From Eustoma russellianum (lineage: Eukaryota > Streptophyta > Magnoliopsida > Gentianales > Gentianaceae), in NCBI GenBank assembly GCA_036186865.1, contig AP025062.1, positions 9,050,410 to 9,114,409 of the forward strand: DNA of 64,000 nt, in the 5' to 3' direction. The notes beneath the pieces are model-generated. The model was not told the origin of the DNA. It saw nothing but the letters and a program-made list of their open reading frames with translations, and searched no databases. Of the stretch, positions 22,496 to 35,255 are shown in pieces; the first letter of the stretch is position 1, and every line of letters begins with the position of its first letter. Made by a program: the position numbers and the translations under genes.

Positions 22496-25400
22496 TTACG
22501 TACCTCGAGCTGAAAAAAATTGAGAATACTTCTCCTGCATCTGCCCTTCAAGCTCCCAAGTAGCTTCCCGTTCCGTGTGATTGCTCCATAGGACCTTCAC
22601 ATAGGGAATCACCTGCTTCCTCAAAACTTGTTCTTTCTGGTCCACCATTCTCACTGACACCTCTTCATAGGTAACATCACCATTAAGTTCCAAAGGTTGT
22701 GCTTCGAGTACATGGCTCGGATCCGTTACGTACTTCTTTAACTGTGATACGTGAAAGACGTTATGAACTTGTGCCGATACTGGAGGTAATGCTAATCTAT
22801 ATGCCAAAACTCCTACCTTCTCAAGTATCTCGTAAGGACCAATAAAACATGGGCTTAGCTTGTCTTTCACTCCAAATCTCATAACACCCTTTGTAGGCAA
22901 TACTCTTAAATAGATCTTTTCGCCTACATTAAACTCCAAAGGCTGTCACTTGGAACCCGCCCAATGTTTGTTGCGGTCTTGAGCTGTCTTGAGTCTATCT
23001 CGAATGATTTTCACCTTTTCTAGCGTCTCCTCGAGTAGTTCAGGTCCGATGATGGTCCTCATGGCGACTTCATCTCAATAAACCAGGGACTCGCACTTCT
23101 GTCCATACAACGCTTCGAAGGGAGCCATATCGATTGCACTGTAGCGACTGTTATTATAAGAGAACCCCATTAACTTCTCCATTCCACCTCAACTCCCTTT
23201 GAAACTAGGACACAAGCTCTTAACATGTCCTCAACAGTCTGAATAGTCCCCTCAAACTGTCCATCTTTCTGAGAGTGATAGGGTGTACTCATCCTTTGTA
23301 CCCATGGCTCTCCAAAATATTGTCCAGAGCTTAGGAGTAAACTGTTGGTCTCGATCAGACGCTATGTTCATTGGAACACCATGCAGGCTGACAATGTTGT
23401 CTATATCTAAATTTATCAACTTATCGAGAGATACTTCCCTCGATACAGGTAGAAAATGTGCAGATTTGGTTAACCGATCCACAATCACCAAAATCACGTT
23501 ATATCCACTTTTTGCTCTCGGTAAACCAGCCACAAAGTCCATCGTGCTACGTTCCTATTTCTACTCTGGAATCTCTGACGGCATCGATAATCCACCAGGT
23601 CATTTTTGTTCAGCCCCAACTTGCTGACACACCAGACATCTCTCAATGAACTCCACAATATGCCTCTTCATCTTACACCACTAATAATATTGTTATAGAT
23701 CCCTGTACATTCTGGTGCTACCGTGATTTATTGATACCCTTGAGTTGTGAGCCCCTTGCAAAATTTTCTTTCCTTAGCTCATCTAAATCAGGTACACCCT
23801 TTTTCCCCCTCTAAACATAAGCTCCCGTTCTCATTGGTCTGAAATCCATTAACCTAACTATACCTCAGTTTCTCAGCAATGACACCCAAAGTCTTATCCT
23901 TCTTTTGAGCTTCTTTCACCCCAAACAATCAAGCTCGGGATGATAGTCAATGATGCCAAAACATTAACTATAGAGTCAACCAGATACAAACCAAATCCTT
24001 CTATTTTTCCCTCAAGCAGTGATTGTAGCGCATGACTAGATTTTCTACTTAATGCATCGGCCACTTTATTAGCTTTTCCTGGATGGTAATGAATGGTCAA
24101 TTCGTAGTCCTTTTGTAGTTCCAACAATCTTCGCTTCCTCATGTTTAGATGTCTCGAGACATACGCGATAACTTGTTCATGTTGCATCAAAACACAACCT
24201 ACAAGTGAAGTATCAAACTAAACTCGATTTGGATGAAAAATCATAACTTACGCTACAGTTTACGTACCTAGACTGTTTTTCGACGCATCACTACATATCA
24301 CAAACCCATCAGTACCAGAAGGTTTAGCCAATACTGGAGCTGTGGTTAACCTCCTCTTAAGCTCCGTGAAACTTTTCTCGCATTCCGCCGTTCACTCAAA
24401 CTTGGACTCCTTTTGAGTAAGACAATTGAGGGCATCGCCATTGTCGAGAATCCTTCGACAAACTTCCTGTAATAAGTAGTTAGACCCAAGAAACCCGCTC
24501 TTCGATGACATTCATAGATCTAGATCACTCGGTGATCACTTCAACTTCCTGTGAATCAACGACAATCCCCTTGGAAGGTTATATCTTCCATCTCCGAATT
24601 CCTAACTGTCACTTGTTTTAATCGACAGTCAATGTTGGTGTGACATCATAATTTGATCTCAGGCGCTTGAACACAGTACGGAGTCTCTAACTATTCTGGT
24701 GAACCACAAAGGCGCTTAGCAAATCCCTTTGCCACGAAAGAATGGTTCACGTGGCTATCGAAAAGTACATTGGCAAATATCTTGTTTACTAAAATTGTGC
24801 CTCATACCACGTCGGTGGCTTCCTAAATATCTGTATCAGTTATGACATGGAAGCAGCATTCGTCCTCGGCTGCTGAGCCGCTTCTCCCAGAGCATTCTTC
24901 CTCATCTCTGGTCAATATTTAATGAAATAACCCACCTGTCCGCATTGGTAATATACTCCTGCCAAATTTCCACATTCACCGTCACGACTCTTATTGCAAT
25001 GCGGCAAATTTCTACGGCCTGCTGTACAACTAGATTTTGTGGTGGGGGTCTATGAAATTTTCCCGACCGGACCTCTCTTCTGAACCTTGATCCAACGTCA
25101 TGGCCTGCCACCAACTCAAATCTCTTCTCTTGACCTCTTACCTTTGTCAAAGTATCCTGCATCGGCCTCTCTTGCTGACACTCTGCGGAAATCACTCTCG
25201 ACGCGAAAGCATGCATCCATCATGTCCTCGTATGTTCTCATCCACGCGCTTACAATTGCTGACTGAATTCTTGAGTTCAAACCTCGCTCGAAATTTGTCA
25301 TCATTAAGAGATTATCAGACATAATCGCAGGAGCGAATTTACCCAAAGCATGGACATGGTCGGCATACTCCGACACTATCATCCGACACCGTTTTAGCTT

Positions 25401-25500
25401 GTCGAACGCTCTTATCTTGTCTAAGATTGCTGCCTCAGACACGTAATACTTCAGGAAAGCATCACAAAATTGTGTCCAAGAGATCGGTGGGGTCTGAAAT
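22496..25500 (-). pseudogene. gypsy-2 gag-pol remnant
   Basis: In element order: partial gag (25116-25490; AAILDKIRAFDKL, SEYADHVHALGKFAP), directly preceded by unrelated leader, so the gag N-terminus is deleted. The zinc knuckle near 24925-24965 has lost most of its metal ligands: the expected Cys, His and Cys positions read Tyr (GVYYQCGQVGYFIKY, then a stop). The protease has DSHVNHSFV in place of DSGASHSFI. From about 24600 the sequence jumps to the last part of RT (YYRKFVEGFSTMA-like), so the catalytic RT core is missing. RNase H lacks about 50 residues after SRHL. Integrase (23252-23542) and the chromodomain-like end (22496-22939) are recognisable but broken. Confidence 0.87.
24199..24267 (-). 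other. Spliceosomal-type intron in gypsy-2 pol, same position as in gypsy-1
   Basis: 69 bp, beginning GTACGT and ending CACTTGTAG in element orientation. Removal in phase 1 joins NSLG to CVLMQHEQ, the same residues flanking the 70-bp intron of gypsy-1. Intron sequences are not alignable by eye, while the flanking codons are. Confidence 0.75.
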
Positions 25501-25672
25501 TTAAATTATTACAGAAAGTTAAATGATATACGCTCACACACACCCAACCCAGATCATACTTAGACTCTAGATAATCAGCAGTTATACCTAAGGATCAAAC
25601 TTAAGGGGAAAATCATATCTTAAATCGCTAAAAGATCATGAACCTAAGTTTTCGAGATAGATTTGAAGCCTA

Positions 25673-25685
25673 GGCTCTGATACCA
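25673..25685 (-). other. gypsy-2 primer-binding site (tRNA-iMet)
   Basis: TGGTATCAGAGCC in element orientation, two bases from the 5' LTR; a perfect match to the initiator-Met tRNA complement. Confidence 0.9.
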
Positions 25686-28600
25686 CCTGTAGCGCCCTGG
25701 CCTGATACTAGACATCGGTACCAGTGCACCTGCCGTAGCCTACTACGAGAACTACGAAGCGTCAAAGCAGATCAAGCACACGTCATCCATGGCATAAAAT
25801 AAATCAGCGGAAACGTCTTAGAATTAAAACTTCAATAACAATAATATCCCAAATGAAACACAGCGGAAATAAAACGTGTCAGGGAGAGTATCTAAAGTAT
25901 CCTTCAACACGAAGCCTTAACAGTAAATCCGTCAACTAAAAGATAAGGAATGTAAGTCTATCCATTTTAGTGACCATAGTCCCAATGCGCCGTTATCTTC
26001 CGTAAAAATCATCTCGTACTTTGGCTCACCTGAAAAGCAGATAGAGTATTTGTTCTTTGCGAAAACATCGCCAGCAAGTAACCTGCCTATACACCTTACG
26101 GGACCACACACGACGAGTCACCAGTATATAAATCAATACCCAAAATAAGGTGCTCGGGTTGGCAAATAACATCTTTATAACGATTCATCAAGTCCAAAAA
26201 AGCCACATAATTGACACATAAAACGAAACCAACACTTATAGAGCCAAACATCCTACATAAAAGGTCCACGGCCCCATAACATATAACTTTATACCCCGTG
26301 CTAATAGGTCCACGACCCCATAACATATAACATTATACCCCATGCTGATAGGTCCACGGCCTCATACGTGCTGTTAGGTCCACGACCCCATAAAATAACT
26401 TTATTTTCCGTGCTGATAGGTCCACGGTCCCATAAAATACTTTATACACTGCTGTTGATTCACAGGTCATGCTTTTATATCCTGCTTTCGCAGGCGTGAC
26501 TTTTATACCCTGCGATCAACCAACAGCATAGTTTCTTTTTAAAAACTTTAATCTTCTTTTCAAACTCGTATTCTTTTCGCAAAACAAAACTCACATTGAA
26601 ATACAAAGTGTTCATGTCGTGATGCAGAGTGCTCATGCAACATCATATCAAACGTGTAACATGCACACAAACTTTACATATCAAGTACAAAGCCCTGAAC
26701 ATCTATCATACCCTGCTTGTACCATTTCACGTCCTTTCATATTACAGAAATTCATATCGAGTTCACACTTAACCTTGATCATTCATACTTCCTCACACAC
26801 ACCTTATTCGTACCATTTTATGCCCTTTCATATTGCTAACTCGCTTCGAGTCCATACCTAACTTTACTCATTCACACTTAATGTTTACAACTCAAGCACA
26901 CCTCATTCATACCACTTCACGCCCTTTCGTATCGCAAATTCACTTCGAATTCATACTTAACCTTACTCATTCACACTCAATGTTTACAACTCAAGCACAC
27001 TTCAAAAACACTTGTATTTTATGAGAAATGAAAGAGAATAAAGGTATCTCACATTCGTGGAGCGCTTAATGGGTCAAAAGGAACTTCTAGTACACTTGGA
27101 ACGCCTTTAGGAGGCGCCTAAAATGACTTGGAGCGCCTATTCTAGGCATTCGAAGTGTTCTGGAATGTGCTGATATACATCGAACGCCTACATGAAGCGC
27201 TTTATGTGACATCGAACAGCTTCAGAGGTGTTCGAAGTGTTCTGGAATGTGCTGTGACATATCGAACGCCTACATGAAGCGCATTATGTGATATGAAGCG
27301 CTTAACGTAGGTGTTCAAAGTGTTATGGAATGCACTGGTTGAACGCCTACTTTAGGTGCCTAATATAACATTGAGCGCCTAAAGTAGGTGTAGGATCTGC
27401 AAGGCACCACTAGAAAAGGGGGGTTGAATAATGAGTGCGGAAAATATGGTTTTTAAAATTGTTTTAAAAAAACCCAACTTCTGAAAACAGTTTCTGTTTT
27501 CAGGACCAGTTTTAAAAAATTTTGAAAACTAGGTTGCAGGTCTTCAAAAATTCTGAAATTTGGAGAGAACTTAGCCTCAGATGTTCTGAGTATCTCTTAA
27601 AAATTTTAGATTAAAATTCAACCTCTAACCCCTTGAAAAATCGTTGGTGGTCAAATTGCGCAAATCTGCCAGAACTAGTAGTCTGTTTTCAAAAATTAAT
27701 TCCTATTTGTCCTTAACTCCAAATGCTCTAAAAATTTAAAGAATAACCCCTTATTAGTTTTATTTAAATGGGTTGAAACAGTTTTGAAAAATTCTTTTGG
27801 GAAGTTAGTCAAATACGATCAAAGTCTCAACCTTTGCAAGCATGAAAATCAGATTGCACTAGTCTCAGAACTTTGGACGTTTGAATGATTTATACTTGTC
27901 TAAAAGGGTTGACACTTGCGTCAAAAGAACCTTAAGACGTGAGGCTATAACTCTGGAAAGTTTCGTAATTTTTAAAATTCGTTTGCTATTTTTACCAACA
28001 TGATTTAAAACAATAAACAGTGCTGAAACTGAAAGTAAGTGCTGAAAGTAAATAACACCAGGAATTTTATACTGGTTCGGTTATAAACAATCTACTCCAG
28101 TCTTCGAGGACACCTTCCTCGGTTAGCACTAATCACACAATACAAAGAACACCTTACCACATGGTTGATGGAGTTACACACCAACTCCAACCCTTTACAA
28201 GCCTTGTATATGAATACAATGATCATGAACACCACCACCTTGCAAGAGCAAGATTGATCACACCTTGATCAATCTTTTACAACAATAAAGAAAGTATGTG
28301 GTGGTCTATATAAAGCCTATTCAAGTATATGAATATGAGTACAATAGGCTTTTAGAGAGAAGAAAGAAAGAAGTGTAGAAGAAGGGAATGGAAGACTCTT
28401 TTTGCACTTTTAAACTTGTGAGGCTTGTCTTGTATTTTGCTTACTCTCCTTCTTCTTTTTATTAATATGTGCCGCCCCCTTAGCTATTTCTCCCTCTTGA
28501 AAATTATCTTCTAAGTCCTTGGAAGAGTGTATGGCATTATTGTGACATGTCTTTGCTTATTTGGCATCTCCTCATTGGATGATCATTAAGCTCTTACTTA

Positions 28601-28759
28601 TTTGACACCTATTGATTGGATGAATGTTGTCATCACTTGATGACTAGATAAATCTGAAATTAACCTAAAAAATCATGTGCCAATTAGCCATAAACTTATT
28701 ACCGTAAGTCAGAAAATCATCCCACAAAATTAGCTAGACAAATTGTCACATTAATCATC

Positions 28760-29295
28760 ATAAAAATCGGCCATGTGTTTATTCCACATGCTGAAATTTT
28801 CAGCATGTGTGATATTTACACAATATTAAAAACATTGCCATGTGTGTATAAATTAATTCTTTGAAGATTGAAGAATCAAATATGTTGAATTTAGAGCATA
28901 AAATCGACCATTGAGACTCTTCACATGCTGAAATTTCAACATGTGTAACATTCACCTTTTATTCAAGATATTACCAATTTTACTTTGATTTAATCATTGA
29001 AATTAAACAAGAAATCAATCACCATTTAGTACAAGACATTCTTATCATTTATAGAATAAAAATTACACACCAATGAGGCCTAGAAATCGGCCAACATACA
29101 TCCACACATGCTGAAATTTTCAGCATGTGTGATATTTGAAAATATTACCTTATTTGTTTCCATAGAATATTCAAAATACTTCCATATGATCTTCCAATCA
29201 ATTCACATTATTCAAGACAACAAAATATGGCTCATAAAGGATAAAAATCGGCCAGCCATATGCACATGCTGAAATTTTCAGCATGTGTTACAAAT
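28760..29295. repeat. Four spaced CACATGCTGAAA palindromes
   Basis: CACATGCTGAAA followed by its reverse complement occurs near 28785, 28921, 29105 and 29264 (the second imperfect). Each is preceded by AAATCGGCCA or a variant and followed by TGT-(A/G)-A-(C/T)ATT-like sequence. Spacing is 135-185 bp, so this looks like an old tandem repeat of about 160 bp in which only the palindromic core and the CGGCCA box remain alike. Confidence 0.75.
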
Positions 29296-30180
29296 GTGAC
29301 ATAAGTTTGAAATGTTACTTTGTGTAGCTCCTTCCTTTATGTCATCAACATTGTATGCTTCATTCTTGACCAATCAATATTCCAACAAGGCTCCACATAT
29401 GCTCCAATACAGCTGGTATAGGCGTGTGATGAAGGTTGTTCATGTGCTTAATTTTATTTTTGCAAACTTTGTAAAATAGTGCATATTTAATTATACACAC
29501 ATGGTATATTCCAATCAGCCCTTAATTGAATTTTCTAGAACACTTTGAGATGTATGAAATATGTAAAAAGTGTCTAGATACATGTTATATGCCATGCCAA
29601 AAATGTTTCATGTGTCATGCATATAGAAAACTGAATTTTCGACGTTTATCGATTACCCGATTTTTCTCTAATTAAATTCCAACTTTTTGCACATGTTATA
29701 TATATTATGTTACACATAATATACATAAATTAAACTTTAATATTCAGCACTTAGGCTGATCTTAAAGTGACGCCTAAACCATGTGACAAATTGAAATTGG
29801 AATCTCCACAATTTGGCCTTAATGTGGGGTGATTTGTGTGTGCAAACATGGAATGATTTTATGGCTGTATATATCATGTAAGCCACGAAATTTGTGGTCA
29901 TTTTTGAAGTGTGGGGGTTGTCCATCTATTTATGGCAAGTATGTGACATGTTGGCGAAGTTTCGGTATTCGCCCGATAAGACAATTTTCAGTTTAGAACC
30001 TTTTAACGTGTCGTATTAAATTTGTCATCACCATGACTTATATCATATGATATAATACATAAATATACTCATAAATATGAGTTAAATATAATGGTGTGAT
30101 GTTAACATACGTACGTAAAATATATAACGTGTCGGTAGTACGTTGGAATATATGTGTATGTGCCTTTTTCAAAAAAAATC

Positions 30181-30182
<2 letters not shown>

Positions 30183-30218
<36 letters not shown>
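30183..30218. repeat. (TA)n microsatellite
   Basis: Uninterrupted run of alternating T and A, about 36 bp. Confidence 0.95.
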
Positions 30219-30221
<3 letters not shown>

Positions 30222-31579
30222 TGTGGTGTGTATATGTGTGGAGAGGGAGTGGAGAACTTTCCTTTCTTCAACTTGTTGTCTTTGTGCATTTTCCAAATAT
30301 CGCTTCCTTTAATGAACTACTTAGTTTAATTAACTAAGTACTTCACTTAATGAACTAGTTTAGTTCATTAATGGTGGCACCTGAAAATAGTTCAAACACA
30401 ACAAATGTTTGCCATTTGATGTAAGCTTTAAAGCTTCATGGCTTGTTAGTACGACAACATTATATATGAACTATATAAGGCAAGTTTTATGCAACAACGT
30501 GTCATGTCATAAAATATGTCATGCATTTCTTTGTAACACGTTATTTAAATCATACATTTTGAAATCACTCAAACCCCTTTTTCTCTACATTAGGTGTTCA
30601 AAGTGTTCTGACGGTTCTAGAACTACTAATTTCTGCAGTAACTTCTCCCCATCATCTTCCTCTTTCACTCCTTTCATGTTAAACACTTCAAGATCCATCT
30701 TACCACCTAGATTCATCATGCTTAACACACAACTAACGTGAATTGATTCTTAAACATGTCAAAACGTATCCACTTTAAGCCTTCTATCACCCGCAACTTC
30801 CAATGTATCCTCAAATTTTCAAACACAACCAAATCTACAACATCCCATCATTCATCCTTCATCTTCCTGCAAATACTCTCAAATCATCTAAGGTACAATT
30901 AATAACTCAAGAACTTACAACAATACGATAAACACAACACGGATGACACTTTTATGGGCATATTTAACAACAATTAAGCACAACATGGATACTTTCAGAT
31001 TTAGACCCAAAGAACATGATTTTAATCAAACAAACAACAACAAATACGTGTAGTAGAGCATGTGACATAAACAAATCAAGATTACTAATGCGTGATCCGA
31101 ATTTTTTCTTTATAAGAACTTAGGGCCTGTTGTATCAAAATTTGCGTAAAGCGTATAGAAAGATTACTTGCCTTTGCTTCTAGATAGTCTTACGAATGTT
31201 CTGCAAGATTTTGGGAAAAGTTGAACCTAGATTGACTGCTCTTTCTTCCTTTTCTTCTTCTCTTCTTCTTCTTTCTCTTTTCTCCTTCTCTTCTCTCTCC
31301 CTTCAGCCGTTTTCCTCCTCTTCCTCTGTCCTTTGTAACCGATGGCCTAATGGTGTAATGGGGAGTTATACTAATTTGTGTAACTCCCCCAGCATTTAAG
31401 TGGGAGGGGTAGATTTGGTATTTTGGCCTAATTTCCTCAATTTCAGCTTTTTGACTATCCTTCCACCTATATTTTATTCAATTATGTCTCATAAATCTAT
31501 ACAATTAATAAAATTGTATTTTAATTTGCTTCCTAATTATTTAATGTCGGACTCAAAAGTTGCGGGGTATGACAAAATC

Positions 31580-31779
31580 ACATATATAGAAACAGTTAGT
31601 GGAGAGTTGATAGACGTTTGAGGAAAGGGCTCTATTATTTTTTCTCCAAGTATGATATTAAATAACTGTCTCTACGTTCTTTATCATCCAAGATACTCTC
31701 AATTAGTCAATTGAATAAGGAATTTAAGTATGTGTTCAATTGAATATTAAATAATTAAAGATTTTGCATGACATTCTGA
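31580..31779. other. Spacer right of gypsy-2
   Basis: Short AT-rich stretch continuing the pre-insertion locus; no gene seen. Confidence 0.4.
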
Positions 31780-33960
31780 GGAAGGAGATCATTGGACGTG
31801 GTACTGAGCGCATTTCCAAATCTGAATGATCTAAGCTTGATCCCTGTGCAGAAAAATGTCTTTGTTGGCAATGCCACATATAAAAAAGGGTATCGATGCT
31901 ATAAATCTATCATTCGACGAGTTTATGCCACGATGGACTGCGCATTTCTGGAAACAAAATATTTTTTTCTCACCAGTCTAGTGTTCAGGGAGAGACAATC
32001 AATGAATCACTAGAGTGACTGTCCAACTTAAGCTGCCTAGAGACTGTTTCACAAGAGCAGGTAGATGGAGTCATCAAGTCTGACTTAAAAAACATAGGCA
32101 GGGTTGGCGATCTAGCTCCATCACCTGTGAGACTCCTTCATCAGATGTTCGACAAGAGTTAAGTGGCTCACACTCTGGTGAAAGTTCATATGATATCACT
32201 ACTACTGGTAATACTAATGTTAAGAATACAAAAGAGCAGTAGGTTGAGAAATAGAGTGAACAAAAAGCGTTTGTTCTGCCACCACAAAAGAATAGAACCT
32301 CCTGATCGGTAATCACCGACATGTTTCTCGAAGCTCCAGGTTTCCAGTCAGTACAGCTATGAGGAGACTTGCAGATAGTGCGCATACTTTTTCAGTGACT
32401 CTTTTATCAAAATCGAACCCAAGAACAACACAGGATGCAAGTACGATAGCAGAATGACGATAGACTATGAATTTAGAGATGGAATTCCTAAAAAAGTAAA
32501 ACGTGAAAGAAATGCAAATTACCAAGAGGTAAAAGAACAGTTGGGTGTCGACCATTAAATACAAGACATATGACATTATTGATCGATACAAAGCAAGGTT
32601 AGTTGCTTAGGCTTACACTCAGGCGTATGAGATCGATTATTCATAGACTTTCTCTCCTATTGTGAAGATCGATACCATCAGGGTGCTTTTCTCAATAGCC
32701 GCAAATAAAGACTGGTCGCTTTATCAGTTCAATATGAAAAATGCTTTCTTACGTGGAGACTTAAAAGAGGAATTATATATGTAGGTATCATCATGCTTTT
32801 CTACAAAGTTCAGACAGAATGAAGTATGCAGACTCATAAAAGCTCACCTTGGCACAAGAAATCCTCACGTGTCTAGTTCGGACAATTCATGATGGCCATG
32901 AAATAGTATGTGTATAAACAAAATAACACAGATCATACGTTCTTCAAGAGACGAGGAGAGTTAGTGACTTGTTTGATAATATATGTGGACAGCATGATTA
33001 TAACTGGAGACGGCAAGGAAGGGGACTGATTAACTTTGAAAAAATCTGTTTACATAATTTGAGATGAAACATCTATGTGCCTTGAAGTATTTTCTAGGGA
33101 TTGAAGTCCTCCACTCAAAAATAAAAGTATTCATATCTCAATGAAAATACATATTGGATCTAATAACTGAGGTTGGGATGCTAGACTATACGCCCAGTGA
33201 TACTCCGATGCTGACAGATCACCAGTTCCAAAGAGTACGCTAGTTGATAGTGAACAGTACCAGAGATTAATAGAAAAGTTGATATACTTGTCTCATACGA
33301 GACCATATATTGCATATGCTGTCGGGATTGTGAGTCAGTTTATGCACCGTCCTCAGATTAAACGCATGAAGGCAGCAATGAGGATAATATGATACTTAAA
33401 GAGCACACTAAATAGCGCGTTCTATTTGGAAGGAATGAGCATCGAGATATTAAGGTGTTTATTCACCCTGATTGGACAGAAAACCCAAATGATAGGCGGT
33501 CTGCTTCAAGGTACGTTGCCTTGATTGGAGGAAATGTGGTAACATGAAGGAGCAAAAAACAGAAGGTGGTAGCAGTGTCGAGTGCTGTGACAGAGTTTAG
33601 GAGAATCGTAAAGGGTGTTACGGATGTTTTGTGGCTGAAGAAGTTGATGCATGAGATTGGGTTCTCATCTAAACTCCCGGTTCAGTTGATGTACGATAAC
33701 AAGACATCGATTAGCATTTCTGAGAATACGGTGTAGCATGACGGAACCAAACATGAAGACGTGGATAGACATATCATCAAAGAGAAACTTGAAGAGGACA
33801 TCATCGAGCTTCCGTTCGTACAGTCCGAAGATCGGTAATATCTCTCCACCAGGAGGACAGACGCCATTTGTGCCTAGTTTGGCATTAAATACACCGTTAC
33901 AGCTTTTAAGTAAGAACGATACATCCTAAATCAGAGCAAGAGATTGGGAGAATGCATTTG
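31780..33960 (+). pseudogene. Ty1/copia polyprotein remnant
   Basis: Plus-strand similarity with many stops and frameshifts. The segment at 31840-32000 matches the end of copia integrase (YKKGYRCY, MDCAFLET). The RT starts near 32585 (YKARLVAQAYTQAYEIDY, FSPIVKIDTIRVL, NMKNAFLRGDLKEELYM). The active-site box near 32980 reads YVDSMIITGD where functional enzymes have YVDDM, so one catalytic Asp is Ser. The RNase H end lies at 33600-33830 (KLMHEIGF, YDNKTSI, KHEDVDRHIIKEKLE). Gag and protease are absent and no LTR could be assigned. It is older than gypsy-2. Confidence 0.82.
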
Positions 33961-34387
33961 GAACATCTGATCGCGAAGAAGATGAAAGAAGGTACTTATA
34001 TTTTAAAAACTTCATAATCCAAACATCATAAGCATCATATTAGCATTATGTACTTCTATATCCTAGACTTTAATACTCATCTTTTAACTCAATGGTTATG
34101 CCATTGCTTAGTCATTTTTGAAGAATTTTTTCCATGGTCAAGGAATGCATCAAGGTAACTACGGTATTCTACCACCAGAAACGCACTCAGTGCACCATAT
34201 AAATTGATAAGAGTCTGAGACCAGGTCTTCTCAAAAGACATTTTAGATTGGAATAAGAGAGATACAATAAAGGAAAATGTAACATAAGCAATAAGAGAGG
34301 ATTAATTGTCCATATTTGGAGAATTATCATGACCTTAACGTAGATAAGTATCCACAATTGCTTCACTTAACATCTCGACTTCTGTGG

Positions 34388-34450
34388 GCTAGAATATGTA
34401 TTTTCCTAATCTATTATGTGGGCTAGAAGATGTATTTTCCTAATCTAATT
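34388..34450. repeat. Short tandem duplication
   Basis: GTGGGCTAGAA(T/G)ATGTATTT followed by TCCTAATCT occurs twice, about 33 bp apart. Confidence 0.8.
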
Positions 34451-34629
34451 ACCTTTGACCCTCTCTCTGCAAATCAATCCAGAAACCTCTTTAATAGAGG
34501 ATATAACGGTCCGTTTAAATTCCAACAATAACACCGACGCAAAATGACCTTACGTTACTTAACTAGAGAAATCCATTTATGATTAATACAAAAAGAAATA
34601 ATAGAAACATAGAATCATCCATCTATTCT

Positions 34630-35255
34630 GTCGATCTAGACATTTAAAATTTGAATCAAAAAACCACATCTAGCCACCCCATACACACCGCCCTATTCAA
34701 GTGGCCATATTATAATGGATGGCAAAGGATCTGCGCTAGACATTCAAAATTTGAAAAATTACACAATAGATAAGTTCTTCTATAGGGTAGGCCTCTAGCC
34801 AGATTCATAACATAATCAGGCTGACGACATATTGTCTTTTTCAGAAGCCGAACCACAACTATTGAAAAGGCCATATTATAATAGATGACAGGATCCGCGC
34901 CAGACATTCAAAATTTGATTCAAAAAACCACACCTAACCGCGCTCCCCGTCCCCCTGCCCACGACACACTACTATTGAAGTGGCTATGTTGTAATGAATG
35001 ACAAAGGATTCGCGCTAGACATTCAAAATTTGATTCACAAAACTACACCAAGCCGCAACCCCCTCCCCCTCCACACACGCAACTATTGAAGTGGCCATGT
35101 TACAATGGATGACAAAGGATCCGCGCTAGACATTCAAAATTTGATTAAAGAAACCACACCTAGCCGCTCCCCCAAACACCCCCCCCCCCCTCGAAACACA
35201 ATTATTGAAGTAGCCATGTTATAATGGATGACAAAGGATCCGCAATACCTAGAAC
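34630..35255. repeat. Minisatellite of about 120 bp, roughly five copies
   Basis: Degenerate units contain GGCCAT(A/G)TTATAATGGATG, ACAAAGGATCCGCGCTAGAC, ATTCAAAATTTGATTCA and a C-rich block (CTAGCCGC with runs of C). Copies begin near 34637, 34736, 34900, 35017 and 35125, ending near 35250. The C-rich block varies most, including a run of 12-13 C at about 35178. Confidence 0.85.

Larger units (their letters stand above)
27389..30589. mobile_element. 3.2-kb non-coding insertion, probable solo LTR
   Basis: It begins TGTAGGATC and ends CTCTACA, giving TGTAG/CTACA inverted ends. It interrupts the gypsy-2 LTR between GTAGG (27384-27388) and TTAGG (30590-30594), a 5-bp duplication with one mismatch. 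No primer site, polypurine tract or protein domain was found, so a solo LTR is the simplest reading; a full non-coding element is possible. It contains four spaced palindromes (28765-29290) and a (TA)n run (30183-30218). Confidence 0.65.
19603..31574 (-). mobile_element. gypsy-2: older Ty3/gypsy element with decayed interior
   Basis: LTRs at 19603-22459 and 25688-31574 (the latter split by a 3.2-kb insertion), target duplication AAATC at 19598-19602 and 31575-31579, perfect primer site at 25673-25685 and polypurine tract at 22460-22472. Gene order on the minus strand matches gypsy-1, but the gag N-terminus, most of RT and part of RNase H are deleted, and stops and frameshifts are frequent. 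It is related to gypsy-1 at protein level and in LTR architecture, but the LTR repeats are different sequences, so it is a separate family. Confidence 0.9.
25688..31574 (-). repeat. gypsy-2 5' LTR, interrupted
   Basis: LTR sequence runs 25688-27388 and resumes at 30590, ending at 31574. It matches the 3' LTR but has more differences than the gypsy-1 pair, including a shortened TATA-like array and an 8-nt deletion in the micro-ORF, so gypsy-2 is older. Confidence 0.9.

Noticed and set aside
30038..30329. Overlapping frames with (Tyr-Ile)n repeats
   Set aside because: Produced by the (TA)n microsatellite in both strands.
31792..32013. Possible independent 73-codon gene
   Set aside because: It matches the end of a copia integrase and is part of the decayed polyprotein.
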